NCBI RefSeq assembly: GCF_963977235.1
Contig: NZ_CAXBOD010000003.1
Location: forward strand, 1 to 64,000
Origin: Albimonas sp963977235
GTDB lineage: Bacteria > Pseudomonadota > Alphaproteobacteria > Rhodobacterales > Rhodobacteraceae
Direction: 5' to 3'
DNA length: 64,000 bases
This document shows, piece after piece, positions 15,579 through 24,604 of this stretch. The number at the start of each line of letters is the position of its first letter. Positions within the stretch are counted from its first letter, which is position 1. A model generated the notes under the pieces. That model did not search any database, was not told where the DNA came from, and saw only the letters and a list, made by a program, of their open reading frames with translations. The position numbers and the translations under genes were made by a program.

Positions 15579-16490
15579 TCAGCGACGCCGGGTCACCAGC
15601 CAGGCCCCCAGGACCACCGCGGCGAAAGCGGCGAGCAGAACCGGGGACAGCGGCTCGCCGAGCGTCAGCGCCGAAACGGCGATGGCGATCAGCGGGGTGA
15701 AGAAGTTGATCGTGGCCGCCGAAGCCGGGCCCGCCGCGCGGATCAGCATGTACATCGCGCACATCGCGGCGGCGGTCGAGAGCACCCCGTTGGCGGCGAT
15801 GGCGGCGAAAGGAACCGGGGCCAGCGCCGGGCCGATCTCGACGCCGGGCCAGAGCAGCGTGACCGGCGTCAGCATCGCCGCCCCGCACAGCACCTGGCCG
15901 AGAGTCAGGGAGCGGGGATCGAGGTCGGGATAGCGCTGCAGCAGGATCGAGCCCACCGCGAGGCAGGCCGCGGCCGCGAAGGTCATCGCGACGCCGAGGA
16001 GCGCGCCCTCGCCCCCGCCGCCGGTGGCGAGCGTCACGCCTGCGAGGCCCACGGCGCAGCCGGGCAGCCGGCGGGCCTCGATCCGCGGGAAGGGCGGCAG
16101 CAGCGGCGCGGCCAGCACCACGATCAGCGGGATCGTGGCGAAGACGACGCCGCCGAGGCCCCCGCCGATCCGCGACTGTCCGGCGGCGAGCAGGAAGAAC
16201 GGGAGGGCGGTGGAGAGCGCGCCGAGCATCGCGCTCGCGCCCCAGGCGCGGGCGCCGCGCGGAGCGGGCACCCCCATCGCCCAGAAGCCCAGCGCCAGCG
16301 CCAGCGCCGCCACCCAGGCCCGCAGCATGGCGACCGCGATCGGCGAGGCGGACTCGACCGCCACGTGGTTGAGCGGGAAGGAGACGCCAAAGCCGATCGC
16401 CGCGATCGCGCCCAGCCCCAGCAGCCGGAGACGCTCGACAAGGCTTCCGGCGGCCGGCGGAGGCGACGGGGCGGACGGAGGGGGCGTCAT
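15579..16490 (-). CDS. EamA/DMT-family transporter
   Basis: A 303-residue drug/metabolite transporter superfamily protein with two EamA repeats and about ten helices. Marks include GLGAIAAIGFGVSFPLNHVAV at the start, and LGGVVFATIPLIVVLAAPLL and ATINFFTPLIAIAVSALTLG, the typical ends of the first and second repeats. Members export amino acids, nucleosides or toxic metabolites; the substrate here is unknown. The frame is open upstream, but the ATG at 16490 has GAAGGA seven bases before it and starts right before the first helix. Bases 16491-16996 downstream of its start hold only the 55-base repeat and the probable promoter of the plus-strand ABC operon. Confidence 0.88.
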   Translation of the reverse strand: MTPPPSAPSPPPAAGSLVERLRLLGLGAIAAIGFGVSFPLNHVAVESASPIAVAMLRAWVAALALALGFWAMGVPAPRGARAWGASAMLGALSTALPFFLLAAGQSRIGGGLGGVVFATIPLIVVLAAPLLPPFPRIEARRLPGCAVGLAGVTLATGGGGEGALLGVAMTFAAAACLAVGSILLQRYPDLDPRSLTLGQVLCGAAMLTPVTLLWPGVEIGPALAPVPFAAIAANGVLSTAAAMCAMYMLIRAAGPASAATINFFTPLIAIAVSALTLGEPLSPVLLAAFAAVVLGAWLVTRRR

Positions 16491-16667
16491 GCGCGCGTCC
16501 TTCGGACTGCGAGGCTGGAGGGGCGGCGGGGACGCGCAGGGCGCGGTCGGGGCGGGGCGAGAGGCGCGGAGGGCATGGCGCATCGTCTGCGCCCGTCCGG
16601 GGGGCGCGGTCAAGCGGAGGGAAAGGGGCGCGGTCATGCGCCCAGGGGCGGGAAGGGTCGTCGGGAC

Positions 16668-16722
16668 GGCTCTGCCGTCCGCTGCGCGGCCGGGACGCCC
16701 GCCCGCCGACCCCGGAACCGGA
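16668..16722 (-). repeat. Inverted second copy of the 55-base repeat
   Basis: Read on the minus strand, these 55 bases match 13581-13635 with a single difference. Only this half of the palindromic element is present here, because the bases beyond 16722 do not match the other arm. The two copies face each other around the ridA-like, MFS and EamA genes. It lies in the 506-base gap between the EamA gene and the ABC substrate-binding protein gene. Confidence 0.85.
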
Positions 16723-16996
16723 GGGGGCGGAGAGGTTGCGCGAGGTCCGGAGGGCGGCAGCGCAGGGCGGGGCGTTCACGCCTGGTCGCCAGGCCGGGGG
16801 ATGGGCGGGGAATCGTTTCCGCCACGCGCGGCATCTCGCCGGCGTTCATTTCCGCCTGTTCGGCAGGCGCCGGCCGCCTCCGGGCGCCGAGAAACCGGGC
16901 GCCGGCCCGGACAATTTTCCGCAACCGCGAAATCCCCCTTTCGCCCGGCGCCTCGGCCGCCGAGAATGCGGCCGCCGGACAACGAGGGAGATCGCC

Positions 16997-18043
16997 ATGT
17001 CCTCCAGACTTCCGCTCGCCGCCGCCGCGGCCGCGTGCCCCGTCGCGCTTGGCGCGACCATCCTCGGCGCCGCGCTGGTCGCGCCCGCCTCCGCCCAGGA
17101 CCTGACCGAGGTCAGCTTCGGCACCAACTGGGTCGCCCAGGCCGAGCATGGCGGCTACTACCAGGCCGTCGCCGACGGCACTTACGAGGCCTGCGGGCTG
17201 AAGGTCACCATCGTCCCCGGCGGCCCGCAGGTGAACAACCGCGCGCTGATGCTGGCGGGCAAGGTCGACTTCTCGATGGGCGGCAACCTGCTGCAGGCCT
17301 TCTCGGCCGTGCGCGAGGGCATCCCCCTCAAGGTCGTGGCCGCCCACTTCCAGAAGGAGCCGCAGGTCATCCTGACCCATCCCGGCGCCGCCGAGAGCTT
17401 CGAGGACCTCAAGACCCTCGGCACGCTGTATATCGGCGACAACGGCTTTCAGTCCTACTACCAGTGGATGATGACCGCCTACGGGTTCAAGGAAGAGACC
17501 CGCAAACCCTACACCTTCAACCCTGCGCCCTTCATCGCCGACGAGGACTCGGGCCAGCAGGGCTATGTCACCTCCGAGCCCTACGCGGTCGAGACCGAGG
17601 GCGGGTTCAAGCCCGACGTCTGGTCGCTCGCCGACGCCGGCTTCTCGACCTACGCCACCACGGTCGAGACCATGCAGGCCACCATCGACGAGACCCCCGA
17701 GGTGGTTAAGTGCTTCGTCGAGGGCTCGGCCATCGGCTGGGCGACCTACCTCTACGGCGATCCCTCGGCGGCCAACGCCCTGATCCAGGCCGACAACACC
17801 GACATGTCGGACGCGCAGATCGCCTTCTCGATCGAGGCGATGAAGGAATACGGCATCGTCGACTCGGGCGACGCGCTGGAGTTCGGCATCGGCGCGGTGA
17901 AGGGCGCCACCGTGAAGGACTTCTACGACAAGATGGTCGAGGCCGGGGTGACCGAGGCCGGGCTCGACCTCGAGATGGTCTACACCGAGGACTTCGCGAA
18001 CTCGGGCGTGGCGCTCGAGGTCAAGAAGAAGCTGACCGAGTGA
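16997..18043 (+). CDS. NMT1/SsuA-type ABC substrate-binding protein
   Basis: First gene of a seven-gene unit. The 348-residue protein has a Sec signal peptide (hydrophobic residues ~6-32, likely cut at ASA-QD about residue 34) and a periplasmic two-lobe fold of the NMT1/THI5/SsuA class, which binds pyrimidines, sulfonates or nitrate. Marks are FGTNWVAQAEHGGYYQA, GPQVNNRALMLAGKVDFSMG and the late IEAMKEYGIVDSG. Close homologues bind pyrimidine-like ligands, but the ligand here is not readable from sequence. GAGGGAG lies six bases before the ATG at 16997. The neighbouring deaminase-like and oxygenase genes suggest a nitrogen heterocycle as ligand (inference). Confidence 0.88.
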   Translation: MSSRLPLAAAAAACPVALGATILGAALVAPASAQDLTEVSFGTNWVAQAEHGGYYQAVADGTYEACGLKVTIVPGGPQVNNRALMLAGKVDFSMGGNLLQAFSAVREGIPLKVVAAHFQKEPQVILTHPGAAESFEDLKTLGTLYIGDNGFQSYYQWMMTAYGFKEETRKPYTFNPAPFIADEDSGQQGYVTSEPYAVETEGGFKPDVWSLADAGFSTYATTVETMQATIDETPEVVKCFVEGSAIGWATYLYGDPSAANALIQADNTDMSDAQIAFSIEAMKEYGIVDSGDALEFGIGAVKGATVKDFYDKMVEAGVTEAGLDLEMVYTEDFANSGVALEVKKKLTE

Positions 18044-18050
18044 TCCGCGC

Positions 18051-18899
18051 GTGACCCCGGAAACCGCAAACGGGGGCGCGGCTGCGGCCGCGCCCTCCCC
18101 CGCCGCATCCGCCGCCGAGCGCGCGGCGCGGGCGCCGCTGATGTCGGTGCGCAACGTCACCAAGGTCTTCGGACGCGACGTGGTGGCGCTGCGCGGCATG
18201 TCGATGGAGGTGCGCCAGGGCGACTTCATCTCGTTGCTGGGCCCCTCGGGCTGCGGCAAGTCGACGGCGCTGAGGCTGATCGCTGGCCTCTCGAACCCCA
18301 CCTCGGGCAGGATCGAGTGGGCGAGCGGCGGACGCTCGGACGCCGACCTCGGCGTGGTGTTCCAGGAACCCACGCTGATGCCCTGGGCGACGGTCGCGAA
18401 GAACGTCTGGCTGCCGATGCGCCTGCGCGGCAAGAGCTTCTCGAGCTGCCGCGCCGACATCGAGGACGCGCTGGAGACCGTCGGCCTGAAGGGCTTCGAG
18501 GGCGCCTATCCGCGCGAGCTGTCGGGCGGCATGAAGATGCGCGTCTCGATCGCCCGGGCCATGGTCACCCGGCCCAAGCTGATCCTGATGGACGAGCCTT
18601 TCGCCGCGCTCGACGAGATCACCCGCTTCAAGCTCAACAACGACCTGCTGGCGATGCGCGCCAAGCTGAACTGCACGGTGATCTTCGTCACCCACTCGGT
18701 CTTCGAGTCCGTGTTCCTCTCGGACCGGATCGTGGTGATGGCCGCCCGCCCGGGCCGCGTGATCCGCGAGCTGAACGTGGACGAGCCCTATCCCCGCGCC
18801 GAGATCTTCCGCACCTCGGCCGAATACGCCGCCCAGTGCCGCGCCGCCTCCGAGGCGCTGAACGAGGCCATGGGCGGCGCCTCCGCCGGACATGAGTGA
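18051..18899 (+). CDS. ABC transporter ATP-binding protein (SsuB/TauB type)
   Basis: The 282-residue ATPase of the importer. After a 35-residue Ala-rich N-terminal extension come Walker A GPSGCGKST (about residues 64-72), a Q-loop VVFQEPTLMPW, the signature LSGGMKMRVSIARAM, and Walker B LILMDEPFAALDE with the switch histidine in FVTHSV. It starts with GTG at 18051, seven bases after the substrate-binding protein stop codon, and overlaps the permease start by eight bases. The extension before residue 30 is poorly conserved in type, so an internal start near MSVRNVTKVFG is possible. Confidence 0.93.
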   Translation: MTPETANGGAAAAAPSPAASAAERAARAPLMSVRNVTKVFGRDVVALRGMSMEVRQGDFISLLGPSGCGKSTALRLIAGLSNPTSGRIEWASGGRSDADLGVVFQEPTLMPWATVAKNVWLPMRLRGKSFSSCRADIEDALETVGLKGFEGAYPRELSGGMKMRVSIARAMVTRPKLILMDEPFAALDEITRFKLNNDLLAMRAKLNCTVIFVTHSVFESVFLSDRIVVMAARPGRVIRELNVDEPYPRAEIFRTSAEYAAQCRAASEALNEAMGGASAGHE

Positions 18900-19797
18900 G
18901 CCGATGACCGTCGCCGACACCGACCCCGCCCGGATCGACGCCCCGATCGACATCGACGAGCTGGCCCGCCAGCGCCGCCGCCGCGTCGAGAAGATCGCGA
19001 GCTGGGTGCTGCCAGCCGCCGTGATCCTGGGCGCGCTGTTCGCGTGGCACTGGACCGTGGTGGCCAACGAGATCCCCCACTACATCCTGCCCGGCCCGGG
19101 CCTCGTGTGGGAGGCGCTGGTCGAGAACGCCGCCACCCTGTTCGCAAGCTGGCTGATCACCATCCAGACCACCGCGCTGGCGCTGCTGGCCGCGGTCGCC
19201 GGCGGCGTCGGGCTGGCGGTGCTGTTCAACCAGTCGCGCTTTGCCGAGATGGCCTTCTATCCCTTCGCCGTCATCCTGCAGGTGACGCCGGTGGTGGCCG
19301 TCGCGCCGCTGATCCTGATCTATGTCACCGACGTCGACCTCGGGCTGTTCGTGATCCCCGAGAAGGTTCTGGGGATGCTGATCGTGGCCTGGATCGTGGC
19401 GTTCTTCCCGATCCTGTCGAACTCGACGCTGGGGCTGCGCTCGGCCGATCACAACCTGCGCGACCTGTTCTCGATCTATGGGGCGACGCGCTGGCAGAAG
19501 CTGCGCTACCTGCAGATCCCGGCCGCCCTGCCCTACTTCCTGGGCGGCCTGCGCATCGCCGGCGGGCTTTCCCTGATCGGCGCGGTGGTGGCCGAGTTCG
19601 TCGCCGGCACCGGGGGCATGGGCTCGGGCCTCGCCTTCCGGATCCTCGAGGCGAACTACCGGCTGAAAACCGATCTCGCCTTCGCCGCCCTGATCCTGAT
19701 CGCGCTGACCGGCGTGCTGATCTTCGCCCTGCTGTCTTTCCTCAGCCACGCGCTTCTGCACAAGTGGCACGAGAGCGCCGTCAAGCGGGAGGTCTGA
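18892..19797 (+). CDS. ABC transporter permease (SsuC/TauC type)
   Basis: The 301-residue inner-membrane component has about six helices and the BPD_transp_1 coupling segment around ILSNSTLGLRSADHNLRDLF. The EAA-type loop near residues 180-205 contacts the ATPase. Its ATG overlaps the end of the ATPase gene, so translation is probably coupled. Together with the two preceding genes it makes a complete nitrate/sulfonate/taurine-class importer. Confidence 0.93.
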   Translation: MSEPMTVADTDPARIDAPIDIDELARQRRRRVEKIASWVLPAAVILGALFAWHWTVVANEIPHYILPGPGLVWEALVENAATLFASWLITIQTTALALLAAVAGGVGLAVLFNQSRFAEMAFYPFAVILQVTPVVAVAPLILIYVTDVDLGLFVIPEKVLGMLIVAWIVAFFPILSNSTLGLRSADHNLRDLFSIYGATRWQKLRYLQIPAALPYFLGGLRIAGGLSLIGAVVAEFVAGTGGMGSGLAFRILEANYRLKTDLAFAALILIALTGVLIFALLSFLSHALLHKWHESAVKREV

Positions 19798-19801
19798 GAC
19801 C

Positions 19802-21079
19802 TTGGATTTCATGGAACTGCCGCAGGCCCCGCGTCTTCGGCTGACGAACCTGCGCGCGCCCGCCTGCCTGTCGGGCCGCGCGGGCGACCTCGAGAGCCTG
19901 GACCTCTCGATCGCCGACGGGCGGATCGTGGACGCGTCCGAACCTGCGGATGCCGAGATAGACATGGGCGGCCGCATGGTCTTCCCCTGTTTCACCGACG
20001 CGCACACCCATATCGACAAGGGGCATATCTGGGCCCGCTCGCCCAACCCCGACGGCACCTTCATGGGCGCGCTTACGACGGTCGGCGCGGATCGCGTCGC
20101 CCGCTGGTCGGCCGAGGACGTGCGCCGACGGGCCGATTTCTCGCTGCGCTCGGCCTGGGCGCACGGCACGCGCAGCCTGCGCACGCATCTGGATTCCTCG
20201 GCCCCGCAGGACGAGATCTCCTGGTCCGTGTTCCGCGAACTGCGCGAGGACTGGGCCGGCTGCGTCGACCTGCAGGCGGTGTGCCTGGTGGGCGTCGATG
20301 CGGTGGACGGCGGCCCGGCCTGGCGGAAGCTGTCGCAGATCGTGAAGGACTCGGGCGGCGTGCTGGGCACGGTCACCTACCCGATCCCGGACGTGGCCGC
20401 GCGCCTCGACCTGTTCTTCGAGACGGCCGGAGAGCTCGGCCTCGACGCCGACTTCCACGCCGACGAGACGCTGGACCCGACCTCGGCCACCCTGCGCGAG
20501 ATCGCGCTGGCCGCAAAGCGCACCGGCTACACCGGCATGATCAACTGCGGGCACTGCTGCTCGCTGTCGACCCAGGACGAGGCGGAGGCGCTGGCGACGC
20601 TGGATCTCTGCGCCGAGACCGGCATGTCGATCACCTCGCTCGCGATGTGCAACATGTACCTCCAGGATCGCCACGCCGGCCGCACGCCGCGCAACCGCGG
20701 CGTCACCCTGGTGCATGAGGCGCGCGAACGGGGGATCCCGGTGATCTTCGCCTCCGACAACACCCGCGATCCCTTCTACGCCTACGGCGACCTCGACATG
20801 ATCGAGGTGATGCGGGAGGCGACCCGGATCGCGCATCTCGACCATTCGCGCGGCGACTGGGTCGAGGCGTTCCTGACCGCCCCGGCCCACGCCTGCGGCT
20901 TCGAGGCGCCCAGCCTTGCCGCGGGGGCGCCGGCGGATCTCGTGATCACCCGCGCGCGAAGCTGGACCGAGCTGTTCGCGCGCCCCCAGACCGACCGCAT
21001 CGTGCTCCGGGCTGGGCGGGCCATCGACCGGACCCTGCCCGACTACGCCGAGCTCGACGACCTGATGGAGCCCGCATGA
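19802..21079 (+). CDS. Cytosine-deaminase-like amidohydrolase
   Basis: A 425-residue TIM-barrel metal-dependent hydrolase of the CodA/AtzC group, which deaminates cytosine, isoguanine, pterins or N-alkyl triazine intermediates. Metal and catalytic positions are visible: DAHTHIDKGH near 62-71, DADFHADET near 219-227, GHCCSL near 250, and the metal aspartate in FASDNTRDPF near 319-328. The order matches cytosine deaminase more than dihydroorotase or hydantoinase. The TTG at 19802 has GGGAGG nine bases upstream. An ATG three codons later is the alternative. It overlaps the next gene by four bases (ATGA). It probably acts in the cytoplasm on the imported compound. Confidence 0.85.
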   Translation: MDFMELPQAPRLRLTNLRAPACLSGRAGDLESLDLSIADGRIVDASEPADAEIDMGGRMVFPCFTDAHTHIDKGHIWARSPNPDGTFMGALTTVGADRVARWSAEDVRRRADFSLRSAWAHGTRSLRTHLDSSAPQDEISWSVFRELREDWAGCVDLQAVCLVGVDAVDGGPAWRKLSQIVKDSGGVLGTVTYPIPDVAARLDLFFETAGELGLDADFHADETLDPTSATLREIALAAKRTGYTGMINCGHCCSLSTQDEAEALATLDLCAETGMSITSLAMCNMYLQDRHAGRTPRNRGVTLVHEARERGIPVIFASDNTRDPFYAYGDLDMIEVMREATRIAHLDHSRGDWVEAFLTAPAHACGFEAPSLAAGAPADLVITRARSWTELFARPQTDRIVLRAGRAIDRTLPDYAELDDLMEPA

Positions 21080-22482
21080 CCCCCAACGTCCTCGCCGCCA
21101 AGGAGGCGCTCTCGCATCTCGACCTCGACGAGAAGCCGGCCTCGGTGAAGGCCAAGAGCCGGGACTTCTTCTGGTATTCGCCGATCCTGAAATCGCGGCT
21201 CGACCACCTGGTCGGCGACTTCGTCGTCGCGCCCAAGTCCGAGGCCGAGGTGATCGAGGTCCTCAAGGCCTGCTACGAGCATGACGTGCCTGTCACCACC
21301 CGCGGCGCCGGCACCGGCAACTACGGCCAGGCGATCCCGCTGGCGGGCGGCTGCATCCTGCACATGCGCCACATGAACAAGGTCGTGGACATCAAGCCGG
21401 GCCGCGTGATCGTGCAACCCGGCGCGATCCTGCGCGAAATGGACCAGGAGATCATCGAGAAATCCGGGCAGGAGATCCGCATGTTCTCCTCGACCTACGC
21501 CACCGCCACCGTCGGCGGCTTCATCGCCGGCGGCTCGGGCGGCGTCGGCTCGGTCCGCTGGGGGCAGCTTCGCGATCTCGGCAACATCCTGCGTCTGCGC
21601 GTGGTGACGATGGAGGCCGAACCCCGCGTGCTGGAGTTCACCGGCGAGGAGCTGCACCGCGTCTCCCACGCCTACGGCACCAACGGCATCATCACCGAGG
21701 TCGAGCTGCCGCTGGCGCCCGCCTACGACTGGGTCGACGTGCTGGTGGGCTTTGACGACTTCATGGAGGGCGCCCGCTGGTCCGAGGGGCTGGGCAATGA
21801 GGACGGCATCCTCACCAAGCTGATCACCCCGGTCGAGGCGCCCCTGCCCCACGACTATTTCCTGCGCATCAAGAACCGGATCCGGCGGGACCAGTCGGTG
21901 GTGATCGTGATGGTGGCGCCCCACGCGATGGACGCCTTCATGACCTACACGGCGCGCACGAAGGGGGCGGAGATCATCTACCGCTCCGACAAGGTGACCG
22001 CCGAGGAGAAGAAGGCATTCGGCGTCGCCTACGAATACGCCTGGAACCACACCACCCTGCGCGGGCTGCGGGTCGATCCCACGATCACCTACCTGCAGGT
22101 GCGCTACACCCAGCCCGGCGCGCTCGAGCAGGTGGACCTTGTGCGCCGGACCTTCGGCGACGAGGTCGTGCAGCACCTGGAAGGGATCCGGATGAACGGC
22201 AAGCTGTCGTTCGCGGGCCTGCCGGTGGTGCGCTACTCGACCGACGCGCGGCTGGAGGAGATCGTGAAGATCCACGAGGACATGGGGATCTGGGTGTTCA
22301 ACCCGCATCGCTACACGCTCGAGGAGGGCGGCCGACAGGCGGCCGACGACCGCCAGCTGCAGTTCAAGCGCGAGGCGGACCCCAAGGGCCTGCTGAACCC
22401 GGGCAAGATGATCACCTGGGACCGGCCGGATTTCGACTACAAGTCCGTCTACGACTATGCCGGCATGCGCCGGCCCGGCTGA
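21076..22482 (+). CDS. GlcD/PCMH-type FAD-linked oxidoreductase
   Basis: A 468-residue flavoprotein of the PCMH (vanillyl-alcohol-oxidase-like) fold. The FAD-binding half is clear: VTTRGAGTGNYGQAIPLAGG near 77-96, then YATATVGGFIAGGSGGVGSVRWG near 140-162 and SHAYGTNGIITEVEL near 197-211. The C-terminal half ends with KREADPKGLLNPGKMI, as in D-lactate/glycolate dehydrogenase relatives. No iron-sulfur motif is present and no GlcE/GlcF partner is adjacent. It likely oxidises a hydroxy acid or alcohol produced within this pathway (inference). Its start overlaps the amidohydrolase gene by four bases. Confidence 0.88.
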   Translation: MTPNVLAAKEALSHLDLDEKPASVKAKSRDFFWYSPILKSRLDHLVGDFVVAPKSEAEVIEVLKACYEHDVPVTTRGAGTGNYGQAIPLAGGCILHMRHMNKVVDIKPGRVIVQPGAILREMDQEIIEKSGQEIRMFSSTYATATVGGFIAGGSGGVGSVRWGQLRDLGNILRLRVVTMEAEPRVLEFTGEELHRVSHAYGTNGIITEVELPLAPAYDWVDVLVGFDDFMEGARWSEGLGNEDGILTKLITPVEAPLPHDYFLRIKNRIRRDQSVVIVMVAPHAMDAFMTYTARTKGAEIIYRSDKVTAEEKKAFGVAYEYAWNHTTLRGLRVDPTITYLQVRYTQPGALEQVDLVRRTFGDEVVQHLEGIRMNGKLSFAGLPVVRYSTDARLEEIVKIHEDMGIWVFNPHRYTLEEGGRQAADDRQLQFKREADPKGLLNPGKMITWDRPDFDYKSVYDYAGMRRPG

Positions 22483-22593
22483 CGCCGGAGGCCGCGGGTC
22501 GAGGCCGCGCCCGGTCGCGCCGCCTCGCCCCCGCGGCCCGCGACCCTCGCGCCGGGGGCGGGCGTCTCCGGCGACGAGGGGAGGGAGACAGCG

Positions 22594-23550
22594 ATGAGCG
22601 ATTTCGACATTCCGGTCCTGGACTTCTCGAGCTTCCGCGACGGGGACGCGGCGGCCCGCGCGGAGTTCGCCGGGGACCTGGGCCGCGCCTGCCGCGACAC
22701 CGGTTTCTTCCTGCTCAGGAACACCGGCATCCTCGACGCCCAGCGCACGGCGATGTTCACCGTGGCCCGCAACTTCTTCGCCCTTCCCGCCGCGGCGAAG
22801 GAGGCGGTGGCGATCGCCAACAGCCCCCACAACCGCGGCTACGTCGCCCAGCAGGTCGAGGCGCTGGACCCCGCCTCCGGCGTCGCCGACGCCAAGGAGG
22901 CGTTCAACGTCGGCCTGGACCTTGGGCCGGACCACCCCGAGGTGATCGCGGGAAAACCGTTCCGGGGCGTGAACCTCTGGCCCGCGGACGAACCCACCTT
23001 CAAGGCCGAGTGCCTGGGCTGGTACACGGCCTGCCTGCGCCTGGGCGCCGAGCTGCACCAGGCCTTCGCGCTCGATCTCGGCCTGCCCGAGGACTGGTTC
23101 GCCGACAAGTTCCAGGCCCCGCTGGCGACCCTTCGGCTGCTGCGCTACCCCGCCGGCGGCGAGGGCATCGGGGCGGGGGCGCACTCCGACTATGGCTCGG
23201 TGACGCTGCTGGCGACCGACGGGGTGGCGGGGCTGCAGGTGCAGCCGCGCAGCCTGCGGGGGACGGGGGAGTGGCTGGACGTGCCCTCGGTCCCCGGCGC
23301 CTTCGTGGTCAACATCGGCGACTGCCTCGAGCGGTGGACCAACGACGTCTACGTCTCGACGCCCCACCGCGTGCTGGCGCCCAAGGCAGAGCGGTTCTCG
23401 ATCGCCTTCTTCCTCGACCCCGATCCGGACGCCGAGGTCATGGCGCTGCCCACCTGCGTGGGCCCCGACCGCCCGGCCCGCCACGCGCCGACCACCGGCG
23501 CCCGGCACCTGGCCGAGCGCCTGGACGCAACCTACAAGCATCGGAGCTGA
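22594..23550 (+). CDS. Isopenicillin-N-synthase-family 2OG/Fe(II) oxygenase
   Basis: A 318-residue non-haem iron oxygenase. The iron triad is visible as HSDYG (His and Asp, near 194-196) and the histidine in STPHRVLAP near 252. The 2-oxoglutarate arginine is in RFSIAFF near 263. The N-terminal DIOX_N region IPVLDFSSF is typical. Members hydroxylate, demethylate or open rings of small molecules. Thymine hydroxylases are in the same family, which fits a pyrimidine-type substrate but does not prove it. GGGGAGGGAGA lies before the ATG at 22594. A 111-base spacer separates it from the flavoprotein gene. Confidence 0.88.
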   Translation: MSDFDIPVLDFSSFRDGDAAARAEFAGDLGRACRDTGFFLLRNTGILDAQRTAMFTVARNFFALPAAAKEAVAIANSPHNRGYVAQQVEALDPASGVADAKEAFNVGLDLGPDHPEVIAGKPFRGVNLWPADEPTFKAECLGWYTACLRLGAELHQAFALDLGLPEDWFADKFQAPLATLRLLRYPAGGEGIGAGAHSDYGSVTLLATDGVAGLQVQPRSLRGTGEWLDVPSVPGAFVVNIGDCLERWTNDVYVSTPHRVLAPKAERFSIAFFLDPDPDAEVMALPTCVGPDRPARHAPTTGARHLAERLDATYKHRS

Positions 23551-23553
23551 GCG

Positions 23554-24369
23554 ATGACGCGCCGCCTGCATTGGCTGGACTACTCGACGACCGAGTACGC
23601 CGACATCGACCCCGCGAAAACCATCGCCATCCTGCCCACCGCCGCCATCGAGCAGCACGGGCCTCACCTGCCGGTCGGCGTCGACACCGAGATCAACCTC
23701 GGCATGCTGCGCGAGGTCTGCGCGCGGGTCCCCGAGGATCTCGACATCCGCATCCTGCCGGTGCAGGCGGTGGGCAAGTCGAACGAGCACCTGCATGCGC
23801 CCGGCACTCTGACGCTGAGCGCCGAGACGGCGCTGGCGGCCTGGGTCGAGATCGGCCTGTCGGTGGCGCGGGCCGGCGTGCGCAAGCTGATCATCGTGAA
23901 CTCTCACGGCGGCAACCTGGACCTGATCTCGATCGCGACGCGGGAGCTGCGGGTGCGCGCGGGAATGCTGGCCGTGCGGTGCCAGTGGGGAGCGTTCGGG
24001 CATCCCGAGGGGATGTTGAGCGAGCGGGAGAAGACCTACGGCATCCACGGCGGCGACGCCGAGACCTCGCTGATGCTGCATTTCCGGCCGGAGCTGGTGC
24101 GGATGGAGCGGGCGAAGGATTTCGCCTCCAGCGCCGAGGGGATGGGCGATTTCCGCTGGCTGCGGCCGACGGGCTCGGTGGCCTACGGGTGGATCGCCAA
24201 GGACCTGAACCCGGACGGGACGGTCGGCGACGCCTCGGCGGCGACGGCGGAGAGGGGGGCGGCGATCGCCGCGCACCAGGCGAAGGGGTTCATCGAGCTG
24301 CTGCGGGAGGTGGAATCGGTGGATCTCGCGACCTTCGCGGCGTTCTCCGATCCGCCGCCGGGCGCCTGA
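23554..24369 (+). CDS. Creatininase-family amidohydrolase
   Basis: A 271-residue member of the creatininase/FAPy-deformylase (ArfB) family. These are Zn/Mn enzymes that open cyclic amides or remove formyl groups. Ligand motifs are present: LPTAAIEQHGPHLPVGVD near 28-45, NSHGGNLDLI near 118-127, and IHGGDAETSLML near 163-174. It starts three bases after the oxygenase stop codon and is the last gene of the unit. With the deaminase, flavoprotein and oxygenase it completes a plausible ring-opening sequence. The actual substrate cannot be read from the sequence. Confidence 0.9.
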   Translation: MTRRLHWLDYSTTEYADIDPAKTIAILPTAAIEQHGPHLPVGVDTEINLGMLREVCARVPEDLDIRILPVQAVGKSNEHLHAPGTLTLSAETALAAWVEIGLSVARAGVRKLIIVNSHGGNLDLISIATRELRVRAGMLAVRCQWGAFGHPEGMLSEREKTYGIHGGDAETSLMLHFRPELVRMERAKDFASSAEGMGDFRWLRPTGSVAYGWIAKDLNPDGTVGDASAATAERGAAIAAHQAKGFIELLREVESVDLATFAAFSDPPPGA

Positions 24370-24415
24370 TCGGGCGCGGGGGCGTCTCGAGCGCTGGCGA
24401 GGGCGCCCGACACCA

Positions 24416-24442
24416 CTCTGGCGACCGCTCGGGCCGCCAGAG
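24416..24442. terminator. Hairpin between convergent creatininase and chemoreceptor genes
   Basis: CTCTGGCG (24416-24423) pairs perfectly with CGCCAGAG (24435-24442) across an 11-base loop. It lies in the 235-base convergent gap 24370-24604 and probably ends the seven-gene unit. No T run, and no gene is visible in the rest of this gap. Confidence 0.4.
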
Positions 24443-24604
24443 ATGTCTGCCGCCGCGGCGCGGGCCCGGCGCGTTGCGTCGGGGGTTCCCCGCAGAGCCG
24501 CGCGAGGAGCGCCGCTCGATGCATGAGGTCGGCCCCGCGGGCCCCGGCGCCGTGAACGTGGAGCGGTCGCGCCCGACCCCGGTTCCCCGGGGACGGGCGG
24601 AGGA

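Noticed and set aside
21043..24276. A 1077-codon open frame on the minus strand
   Set aside because: It is antisense to the amidohydrolase end, flavoprotein, oxygenase and creatininase genes, which all have clear motifs. Its translation is low-complexity Arg/His/Gly/Val without any fold signature, as expected for the shadow of GC-rich codons.
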